Positions 58,040-64,000 of a DNA stretch of 64,000 nt are shown here, one piece after another; within the stretch, counting starts at the first letter, position 1; the number at the start of each line of letters is the position of its first letter. The stretch covers positions 3,902,501-3,966,500 of the forward strand of contig NZ_CP104965.1 of the NCBI RefSeq assembly GCF_025452235.1, read 5' to 3'. Under the pieces are notes generated by a model, which saw nothing but the letters and a program-made list of their open reading frames with translations, searched no databases and was not told where the DNA came from. The DNA is from Devosia neptuniae. GTDB taxonomy: Bacteria; Pseudomonadota; Alphaproteobacteria; Rhizobiales; Devosiaceae. The position numbers were made by a program, and so were the translations under genes.

Positions 58040-58632
58040 CTCTCGATCACGTTGAACCGCTGCCGCCCCAGGGCGGCGCGGCCAGGGCGCAGTTGCAGCA
58101 CGGGCGCTGACAGCGGATTGCTTGTTGCGGGCGCTGGCGGCCCTTCGGGGACGTGCCAATTAATATCGACGTGACTGGTGCCGCAATAGGGGCACTTCGC
58201 TCGATGGGGCAGCCTCTCCAGCGGAAAATCATCACCCAGCGCAGCGATGAGGCTAAGCACGTCGAGCTCGACCACCTCCGGGCACGAGTCCACTGATTTC
58301 AGTCCAGCGAAACGGCGGCGGCAGCTAAGGAATGCCCGCCAGCTACCAAGCCTGGCGTGCATTAGTTTCGCCCAGAACCAGACCGGCACTTCCACCACCT
58401 GCACAGAGCACTTGGCCGCGCCATAGGTAGCGGCCAGGGCGCAGCCTTTGGCGGCGGCAATATGCCGGGCGCATTCGTCCAAGGTCACCGGGCCGAAGCG
58501 CCTGAGCATGGCATAGCGGTCCACCGTCGCGTTGCGCCGACAGCGTCGGCACTCCACGCCGAACTCATTGGCTCGATAGGTCTCGAGCGTCATGGTGCGC
58601 GGCTCGAAACTGGCCGGGTTGGGCGTGTTCAT
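58036..58632 (-). CDS. Zinc-ribbon-like hypothetical protein
   Basis: 198 residues with two Cys pairs, CRRC (about 28-31) and CPYC (about 148-151), plus other Cys/His residues, so metal binding is likely. The rest (RRFGPVTLDECARHIAAAKGCALAATYGAAKC, WFWAKLMHARLGSWRAFL) is not a family I recognise. The start overlaps the upstream 64-residue gene by four bases, forming an operon controlled from the SOS-box promoter region. Confidence 0.7.
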   Translation of the reverse strand: MNTPNPASFEPRTMTLETYRANEFGVECRRCRRNATVDRYAMLRRFGPVTLDECARHIAAAKGCALAATYGAAKCSVQVVEVPVWFWAKLMHARLGSWRAFLSCRRRFAGLKSVDSCPEVVELDVLSLIAALGDDFPLERLPHRAKCPYCGTSHVDINWHVPEGPPAPATSNPLSAPVLQLRPGRAALGRQRFNVIES

Positions 58633-58823
58633 TGCATTATGGTCAGCGTGCCGCGATCAAGGTTTTGCGCGATCCGGTAAGGTGCAGATAGCCGGAACTT
58701 ACCGCCTTCCTCGCTATATTCGGCAAAGCGGAAGCCGGCCGCCATCAGATCGGCCGCTTCCTCCTTAGTCAGTTCAAGATTGTTGGGGTCGCGCTTGCCC
58801 AGCATGGTCATATAGGTCCGCAT
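58629..58823 (-). CDS. Small hypothetical protein (64 aa)
   Basis: 64 residues, acidic/basic mix with EEAADLMAAGFRFAEYSEEGGKFRL. No family recognised. Coupled to the downstream zinc-ribbon-like gene by an ATGA overlap. It starts 23 bases from the SOS-box-like site at 58846. Confidence 0.65.
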   Translation of the reverse strand: MRTYMTMLGKRDPNNLELTKEEAADLMAAGFRFAEYSEEGGKFRLSAPYRIAQNLDRGTLTIMQ

Positions 58824-58845
58824 CGGAAACTCCCCGTTGCCATAT

Positions 58846-58860
58846 GTTCTCTATATGTTC
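58846..58860. promoter_or_regulatory. Putative LexA (SOS) box between divergent small genes
   Basis: GTTCTCTATATGTTC, an exact GTTC-N7-GTTC with an AT-rich spacer, one base different from the site at 40115. It sits between the 58823 start (minus) and the 58903 start (plus). Confidence 0.65.
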
Positions 58861-58902
58861 TAATTTGCAGGAACAGCAGGAGTCCAGAGGGGAGCCGATC
58901 AC

Positions 58903-59187
58903 ATGTGGAAACAGCAGCAGTCCACCGGGCAAGCGCCGGTCACCAAACCCACCAAGCTGGTGGTGCTCATGGCCTTCATCCGGGACGAAGAAGGCGAGCT
59001 GCGGCCGGCCTTTGAGCCCCGCGAGGTGCAATCCGAAGATAAGGCCAAGATGGATGCCAGGCGCATGGCGGCGCTGGGCACTTATGCCGGCGTCATCACC
59101 TGGTCGCGGTCGGCCGACCTGGTCAACGGCGAGTTTGGCGAGCCCGTGGTGCTGTTCCAGCATGGCGATGTGCCGGAGATGGAATAG
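58903..59187 (+). CDS. Hypothetical protein (94 aa)
   Basis: 94 residues with a Gly/Gln-rich N-terminus, then KLVVLMAFIRDEEGELRPAFEPREV and a Leu/Val-rich domain ending in EPVVLFQHGDVPEME. No family recognised. GGGGAG precedes the start. It is divergent from the 64-residue gene across the SOS-box-like site. Confidence 0.65.
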   Translation: MWKQQQSTGQAPVTKPTKLVVLMAFIRDEEGELRPAFEPREVQSEDKAKMDARRMAALGTYAGVITWSRSADLVNGEFGEPVVLFQHGDVPEME

Positions 59188-59578
59188 CGGACTTCTGCGG
59201 CGTATGCTGGGGCTAGGTCCGCTGGGTCACCTGGGGACTTAGGGAGGGCCACGAGCCCCCAAAACTCTGCCCTCCCGATCTTTGCGCTTGCCCGTCAACC
59301 CCCTTAAAACGGGGGAGTGACGGTCCGGTGGCCTCTGAGCTATGACCGTGATTGAGGGCCTGGCCAACGCCATTGTTAAGTCCAGGCGGCAACGTGGGCT
59401 CGGGGGTAAAGTGTGGCGTCACCCCGACCTCCCTCACTGACCCTCCGACTGGCTCAAATCGCCAACTTGGCGACTTGCTTCCGTGCGGTCCCGGACTAAC
59501 TTACGTTATTTCGGCCCCTCCCCCCACCTGTCAGGCGTTCTATCGAACAAGCTAGTCCGCGCTGGGTGGGGGATCAGT
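59188..59578. other. Structured intergenic region, no gene seen
   Basis: 391 bases with no supported coding region. It holds a hairpin CCGTCA-A-CCCCC-TTAAAAC-GGGGG-AG-TGACGG (59292-59323), whose right arm can alternatively pair with a downstream GACCGT, and the small palindrome CGCCAACTTGGCG near 59460. It could encode a small RNA or be a leader; no promoter was recognised. Confidence 0.35.
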
Positions 59579-59776
59579 TTGCCAGATAACGTCGACGAGA
59601 AATTGCGAGCGGTACGGCAAGCTGCGGACGAAGCCTTGCTGAAAGCAGCGTCCACCCGAGAAGATGCGCGCAATCACGCCGCTATGCTCCATGACAGACG
59701 CATCGAGATACGTCGGGAAATTGCCAGCGTCCGCCAGTCCCTGCGGACCGCGCATGATCTGCTAAGAAAAATATGA
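59579..59776 (+). CDS. Small coiled-coil hypothetical protein
   Basis: 65 residues, mostly one helix with heptad-like spacing (DEKLRAVRQAADEALLKAAS through IEIRREIASVRQSLRTAHD). The start chosen is TTG at 59579 with GGGGGA just upstream; the longer in-frame version lacks a better site. Not recognised. Confidence 0.4.
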   Translation: MPDNVDEKLRAVRQAADEALLKAASTREDARNHAAMLHDRRIEIRREIASVRQSLRTAHDLLRKI

Positions 59777-59784
59777 GCGAGCTG

Positions 59785-60177
59785 TTATCTCGGCGGCCCG
59801 GCGCTGCGCTCCACGATCTCACGAATGACTCGGATATCGGTACCCAGGCTGTTGACGGTGTTCTTCAGCTCTTCCACCGACTTTGCCAGATTGGCCGAGC
59901 CCTGCTCCTGCACTGTCATGCGGTACTCGATGTTTTCGAGCTTCCGTGCTGCCGCCTCAAGAGCCGTTAGGCGCTGATCGGTACGGGCCTCCTGCCCGGT
60001 AAGAACGGCCATCCGATCCCGGTGCAGTTCCTCGTGATTGGCGATCCAGCTGTCGTATTTCTGGTTGGTCTGCCCATTGGTGTAAAACCAGCCACCGACC
60101 GTCGCCACGAACAGGACGAGGGCAATCACAGTCGTGATGTTGAGCTCGTTTTTCCAGACTGGCCTTTGGATGTGCAT
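59785..60177 (-). CDS. Membrane-anchored coiled-coil protein (possible spanin-like)
   Basis: 130 residues. An N-terminal segment (VWKNELNITTVIALVLFVATVGGWFYTNG) holds one membrane helix, followed by a long helical part rich in Glu/Lys/Arg/Gln (GQEARTDQRLTALEAAARKLENIEYRM). It lies just downstream of holin-like and endolysin genes on the same strand. That position and shape suit a spanin-like or lysis-regulating protein, but no sequence match establishes this. Start at 60177 with AGGTGA upstream. Confidence 0.6.
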   Translation of the reverse strand: MHIQRPVWKNELNITTVIALVLFVATVGGWFYTNGQTNQKYDSWIANHEELHRDRMAVLTGQEARTDQRLTALEAAARKLENIEYRMTVQEQGSANLAKSVEELKNTVNSLGTDIRVIREIVERSAGPPR

Positions 60178-60255
60178 TTCGTCACCTGTTTCTGTCGTCA
60201 ATGCAGTCGAGCCCCCGGGTAGAAAAGAAGCGGGCGGACTAGCCGCCCGCCATTA

Positions 60256-60603
60256 TCAACGCTGCGTCAGCCGCTCCCAGAGCGTGCGCGGCCGGGGCGC
60301 GAGCTTGGCGACGGCTTCTGCTTCGGCAGCGCCGGTTCGGGTCAATGGGATTTGCTCTTTGTCGGCTGTGACAACCTGCGGCTTCACCGTCGACATGTAG
60401 GACCAGACGTAGCCCCACAGGCTGAAGGCAATCGGGACCAAAGCCCCAAGGGTGATGCCTTCCCAATTGCGACCCAGCACCAGCAGGATGGCGTCCTGCG
60501 TGACTGGCGGCAGGCCATTCCATGCGGTGAGGGCAGCGCCGATCAGGCCGCCAATTTCCAGCGCGCGACGGGCAAACCAGCCCAGGATGACATTCGTGAA
60601 CAT
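60256..60603 (-). CDS. Holin-like membrane protein
   Basis: 115 residues with hydrophobic segments at about 8-28 and 55-75 (FARRALEIGGLIGAALTAWNG; GITLGALVPIAFSLWGYVWSYM) and a charged C-terminus (RPRTLWERLTQR). It starts two bases past the endolysin stop (TGAGCATG). Small size, two helices and position fit a phage holin, which would let the endolysin reach the wall. Confidence 0.6.
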   Translation of the reverse strand: MFTNVILGWFARRALEIGGLIGAALTAWNGLPPVTQDAILLVLGRNWEGITLGALVPIAFSLWGYVWSYMSTVKPQVVTADKEQIPLTRTGAAEAEAVAKLAPRPRTLWERLTQR

Positions 60604-60605
60604 GC

Positions 60606-61214
60606 TCAAAACCTCACAAAAAAGGCCACCAGTGCGGCGGCCAGGATGACGAAACCGATGATAATTGCCCAAGGCGGGCCTGCCTTTTCGGCTGCCTCTT
60701 TCGGTGGGACCGGTGTGGGCTTGGGAATAGGAACGCCGCCGGCCTGCTTCCGCCAGGCGTCGATGGCAATCGCGGCCCATTGCTTGCGGCTGGGATAGTG
60801 CTTCACGCCCGCACGCAGGAATGCCCTTTCGAAGGCTTCCACCTTGGCATCGAGACCTGCGGCTCTGGTGAGCTTGCCGATAGCGGCTTTCTCGCTGCCC
60901 TCGATGCCCTTGAGCTCGACGAACAGGTACGAGTAGTTAGCGTCGTCGCTGGCGGGGTTCTTGCTGGTGCGTTTGCAATAGGCCTCATAGGCGCGACGAC
61001 GCGGACCGGTCCACTGAGCCCAGCCATAGCCGCCACGAGAGCCTGCCACTGTTGGCTTGATTTCCTGCAATGTGGTCAGCCCGGCGCTCTCATGGCCGAG
61101 ATTGCCCAGGATCGCCGCGGCGTCTTCTGGGGTGATGGGGAAATCGCGAATGAGTTGCGCCATGACGCCAGGCGCTTTCGCACGGAACGTCGATTCCGCG
61201 TTGGGTTTGGCCAT
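60606..61214 (-). CDS. Phage endolysin (phage lysozyme 2-like) with C-terminal membrane anchor
   Basis: 202 residues. The catalytic domain begins MAQLIRDFPITPEDAAAILGNLGHESAGL (with the active-site Glu) and has GGYGWAQWTGPRRRAYEAYC, characteristic of phage tail-type lysozymes. The C-terminus carries a Pro-rich linker and a hydrophobic segment (AIIIGFVILAAALVAFFVRF) that would anchor it in the inner membrane. The start at 61214 is chosen as the family-like N-terminus; an upstream extension is not conserved. Confidence 0.8.
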   Translation of the reverse strand: MAKPNAESTFRAKAPGVMAQLIRDFPITPEDAAAILGNLGHESAGLTTLQEIKPTVAGSRGGYGWAQWTGPRRRAYEAYCKRTSKNPASDDANYSYLFVELKGIEGSEKAAIGKLTRAAGLDAKVEAFERAFLRAGVKHYPSRKQWAAIAIDAWRKQAGGVPIPKPTPVPPKEAAEKAGPPWAIIIGFVILAAALVAFFVRF

Positions 61215-61303
61215 GCTGGCTCTCCTATGATGTAGGGTTGGAATATTCCGGAAGGATCGGAATTTAGGGAGTCTTCTCAACCCGGCCCAAAATTGAGGAA
61301 CCG

Positions 61304-61507
61304 ATGGAAAAGACTGTTGTGCGGATCAATGGTTGGGAGGTTCGCCAACGCGACGACGGAAGCTATGGGGTCTATGACGAACACGGTTTCATGGATGGGC
61401 CGTTCGGCTGGAAGGATGATGCAGTTGCCGCCGCCAACAAGCTCCCGACCGTTGCCGTCAAGCCGCCGGCGCCGAGCCTTACGGCGCTCTCAACTGCCCA
61501 GCGTTAA
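61304..61507 (+). CDS. Small hypothetical protein (67 aa)
   Basis: 67 residues, starting MEKTVVRINGWEVRQRDDGSYGVYDE, with a compact beta-like N-terminus and a Pro/Ala-rich tail. GAGG precedes the start. It lies on the plus strand, opposite the lysis and tail genes. Not recognised. Confidence 0.6.
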   Translation: MEKTVVRINGWEVRQRDDGSYGVYDEHGFMDGPFGWKDDAVAAANKLPTVAVKPPAPSLTALSTAQR

Positions 61508-61695
61508 TCCTCGCAACTGAACTGCTGCAGCGGCATTGTCTGCCGGGGCCGAGCGCCCTTTGGGAGGGTGGTTGAACCGCCGCACTTCGGTCGCCCTCCC
61601 AATCTGCACCACCCTTCGTGGCAAATTGAACGAAATGTCCGTAACGGCGTTGTTGGTCGCGGGTTTGTGCACCTGCAACGCCTAACGTCTGGGCT

Positions 61696-61729
61696 GACCC
61701 TGGCAGAACGAGTCCCTACTGCCAGGGTC
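61696..61729. repeat. Perfect 11-base stem-loop
   Basis: GACCCTGGCAG / CTGCCAGGGTC with a 12-base loop, 19 bases before the small ORF at 61749. There is no T run. The rest of the 61508-61748 interval shows nothing else I can name. Confidence 0.4.
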
Positions 61730-61748
61730 GCTTTATCTGGAGCGAGGA

Positions 61749-61820
61749 ATGCCCAAGGCCTTCGACCGGATCAAGAAGGCCGTCAAAGCACCTGAATGGG
61801 TGCCACCCCGGATGAGGTGA
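61749..61820 (+). CDS. Very short ORF (23 aa)
   Basis: Encodes 23 residues starting MPKAFDRIKKAVKAPEWVPP, with GCGAGGA just upstream. Its stop is two bases before the ATG of the next gene (TGAGCATG), which suggests coupling or leader-peptide use. Not recognised and could be chance. Confidence 0.35.
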   Translation: MPKAFDRIKKAVKAPEWVPPRMR

Positions 61821-61822
61821 GC

Positions 61823-62047
61823 ATGCGCGAGTATCGCGTGATCGACTGCCGCTCCATCGTGATCACACCGGAGCATACGATATCGGCGGCCAGCCCTGAA
61901 CAAGCTGTAGCAGACGCCCTTGGTTTGAAAGTTATTCGAGGCGGCCCCTCACGGAACCTCGTGGCACGGGTTTATTGGGACGAACGCGGCATGACCAATA
62001 TGGTCAGGCTGTATGTTGCCAGCGACGGCCAACGGAATGGCGTTTAG
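61823..62047 (+). CDS. Small hypothetical protein (74 aa)
   Basis: 74 residues: REYRVIDCRSIVITPEHTISAASPEQAV, then a basic beta-rich end (NLVARVYWDERGMTNMVRLYVAS). GAGGTGAGC precedes ATG at 61823. It overlaps the convergent tail-spike gene by four bases. Not recognised. Confidence 0.6.
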   Translation: MREYRVIDCRSIVITPEHTISAASPEQAVADALGLKVIRGGPSRNLVARVYWDERGMTNMVRLYVASDGQRNGV

Positions 62048-64000
62048 GGCGTGTAGCCCGCGTCAGACCCGCAAAGGGCTTCACCCTTGCGGACTTCGAG
62101 GAAATGCAGGATCGATGGGCCGGGATCGGCGTTGCCCGTGGTGGAGCCGGACACCCGAACGATGTTGGTGGTATTGTTGACGTTCGTGCCGACGACCGGG
62201 GCAGCGCTCTTCCCGACCATGACACCATCGAGGTAGATGCGGGTGTAGCCGTCCGCGCCTCGATCCATCATGAGTTCGTGCATTCCGGCGGTTATGGGCG
62301 CCGGCAGCGAGCCATTGGCAACCGTGTCGACGATATTGGCCGAACCGCCCGCGCCGGGGCAGAAGCGGCCCACGATGGCATTGACCGCGTTGATGCTGAT
62401 CATCCATGCCCGCTGGTTGCCGCTTGTGTTCCAGAACGCCACCAGGAATTGCTCAGCCGAGCTGTTCCAGTTGGCCTTGGTGAGCCTCATCTTGACGGTA
62501 AACAGCCCGTCGAAAGTGAATCCCTCGCGGTTCGGGAACACAATGTGGTTGGCAAGGCCACCAAACTGGATGCCGCCGGCGACGACGGCCGCCGTGCCCT
62601 GTAAGGTCATTGCCGGAGCGCCTGCGGCGGTATCAACCGGCGTGTCGCCGGGGTTCAGCGCCGAGCCGTTGAATGCCAGCCTGACAATCACCGGAGCCAC
62701 ATAGATCGGCGTGGCCGACTTCAGATCCCCGGTTACTCCAAAGCCGATGGCATTGCCGGCCCGCAGCTCAACGTCATACTCGACGCCATCGGTCAGGCTG
62801 GTAATAACGCGCGGTCCCGTGCCAGTGCCGGCCATGGTCACCCACGCGCCGCCGTCAATGCGATACTGCAAGGACGTGATGACCGATCCCCCATCGCCGG
62901 GGCGCTCGATGACATTTGCCACCAGCTGCCCCGAAATGTTGTTCGAGGCGAGCGTCCACTGACCAGCCGTAAATTGAGCTGGCGCCATGGGGTCACCCGA
63001 AATGCCGGTGATGATCGACCCGGCCTCAAGGGTGTTGTGCATGACGGAGCCCGCCGACAGTATGATGTCGGGGGCGGTGAAGGCCATCGTCCCGTTTTGG
63101 CCTTCAATCGCCAGGGCCGCGATCCCCACATCCCCGCCGCTGGCGATGAAGCCTGAGAGACTGACGCTACCGCCATTTGCGGTAAGGTCGTTCCCCTTCA
63201 GCCAGGCATGGTGCGTCGAGCCACCGCCGCGACCATGCGGAGCAATGGAAACACAGTCCTCGAGCAGGATCGGGCCGCCATAATTTTGGTTGTCGATCAC
63301 GCCGCCCCAGACGCGGAAATTGCGCTTGTTGCCGTTGGCCGTCACGCGCCGAACAATGGTGCGCTCCGACTTCAGGTCCAGCCCGCCATCGGTGCAACCG
63401 TAGAAAGTCGCGTCCTCCACCAGGATGTCGTAATTCGTGCGCTCCGACGACATGCCGTCGCCATTGAAATACGTGGTCAGGGTGGAATGGGCGTTGCCAG
63501 CGGAGCCGCGCCGAACAATCAGGCCATGCGCGTTGTGTTGGCACTCGATGCCGACGGCGAAATTGTCCTTGTCCTGCCAGCGGCTGTCGAAACTGAAATC
63601 TTCGATGGTCCAACCCGAGCAGTCACCGTGGAAGCGCACGAACTTCTTGGAGAAGCCCTCCCCTGTCACCCGACGCAGGGTCAAATTGGTCACCGCACTG
63701 GTGATGCTGGTGTAAAAGCCGTCGCGGACGTTGAAGCCCTCGCAATCCTCGAAAAGGAACCCGGTGGCTGCTATGCCCGACCAATCGATAATGCGCCCAA
63801 GACGCTCAAAACGCAGGTTCTTGAAATCGAGATAACTGATGCCAGCGGCGGCGCTGAACGAGGTATTGCCGCCATACCCCGATGTATCGAGCGGCACGAC
63901 TGGTTCGGACACGGGGGCGACCCAAGCCGTACGATTGCCAACAATCTTGGCCTGCGCAGGATTGCCGTCACCGTCCATGCCAGTGATCAGCACTCTGTTT
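62044..64000 (-). CDS. Phage tail-spike/tail-fibre protein (5' end outside window)
   Basis: At least 650 residues, open to the right edge. The N-terminal part is repetitive and right-handed-beta-helix-like (FEDCEGFNVRDGFYTS, LILVEDATFYGCTDGGLDLKSE-type turns). A fibronectin-type-III-like segment follows (YRIDGGAWVTMAGTGTGPRVITSLTDGVEYDVELRAGN). The last part is a concanavalin/LamG-like domain (GGIQFGGLANHIVFPNREGFTFDG, MHELMMDRGADGYTRIYLDGVMVG). This arrangement suits receptor binding or capsule cleavage. It is the structural gene of the prophage visible here. Confidence 0.75.
   Translation of the reverse strand, partial: NRVLITGMDGDGNPAQAKIVGNRTAWVAPVSEPVVPLDTSGYGGNTSFSAAAGISYLDFKNLRFERLGRIIDWSGIAATGFLFEDCEGFNVRDGFYTSITSAVTNLTLRRVTGEGFSKKFVRFHGDCSGWTIEDFSFDSRWQDKDNFAVGIECQHNAHGLIVRRGSAGNAHSTLTTYFNGDGMSSERTNYDILVEDATFYGCTDGGLDLKSERTIVRRVTANGNKRNFRVWGGVIDNQNYGGPILLEDCVSIAPHGRGGGSTHHAWLKGNDLTANGGSVSLSGFIASGGDVGIAALAIEGQNGTMAFTAPDIILSAGSVMHNTLEAGSIITGISGDPMAPAQFTAGQWTLASNNISGQLVANVIERPGDGGSVITSLQYRIDGGAWVTMAGTGTGPRVITSLTDGVEYDVELRAGNAIGFGVTGDLKSATPIYVAPVIVRLAFNGSALNPGDTPVDTAAGAPAMTLQGTAAVVAGGIQFGGLANHIVFPNREGFTFDGLFTVKMRLTKANWNSSAEQFLVAFWNTSGNQRAWMISINAVNAIVGRFCPGAGGSANIVDTVANGSLPAPITAGMHELMMDRGADGYTRIYLDGVMVGKSAAPVVGTNVNNTTNIVRVSGSTTGNADPGPSILHFLEVRKGEALCGSDAGYTP

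Overview
The window is a GC-rich stretch of an alphaproteobacterial chromosome, most likely Hyphomicrobiales and plausibly Devosia or a close relative. This is inferred from gene order and protein character; no search was run. Supporting it are the runs lptF-lptG-lptD-surA-pdxA-rsmA, fabD-fabG-acpP-fabF-mltG-yicC-gmk, rpsF-rpsR-rplI and dnaB-alr-radA-cvpA-purF, plus LexA-type sites of the alphaproteobacterial form GTTC-N7-GTTC.

Layout, bases 1 to about 53,000 (core chromosome): a DEAD-box RNA helicase cut by the left edge, then ndk, a small secreted protein, an ABC-F ATPase, a cupin, a secreted zinc-peptidase-like protein, a YitT membrane protein, holC and pepA. Next come the LPS export genes lptF/lptG/lptD with the chaperone-isomerase surA, pdxA and rsmA, an MFS transporter, the fatty-acid synthesis / cell-wall / gmk run on the minus strand, a VOC protein and the r-protein operon. 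A SRPBCC/TetR divergent pair follows, then dnaB-alr-radA-cvpA-purF-SDR, a CNNM/CorC-like protein, der, a YfgM-like protein and a 2H phosphoesterase with its own SOS-box match. The core ends with guaA, an acyltransferase, an RsmB-type methyltransferase, a MAPEG protein, a second VOC protein, guaB, two tandem paralogous MFS pumps, rlmE and a Ppx/GppA phosphatase. Many genes are translationally coupled through 4-base start/stop overlaps.

Layout, 53,015 to 64,000 (accessory): a tRNA-Gln(CTG) marks the boundary. Beyond it lies what looks like one end of a prophage or integrated island. It holds a secreted SNase-like nuclease, two coupled SANT/Myb-like DNA-binding proteins, a three-gene HicA-HicB-(SecB-like) module, a SRAP (YedK/HMCES-type) protein, small SOS-box-linked genes, a lysis cassette (endolysin with a C-terminal membrane anchor, a holin-like protein, an anchored coiled-coil protein) and a beta-helix tail-spike protein cut by the right edge. 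No integrase is visible, so it should lie at the far end if this is a prophage.

The most interesting item is the HicA-HicB-third gene operon (55,887-57,143). HicB has a C-terminal extension and the third gene has the order of secondary structure and the closing motif expected of a SecB-like chaperone. That suggests a toxin-antitoxin-chaperone module. Intergenic regions carry several families of hairpin-forming repeats, and three of them show compensatory changes or locus-specific complementary flanks between copies.
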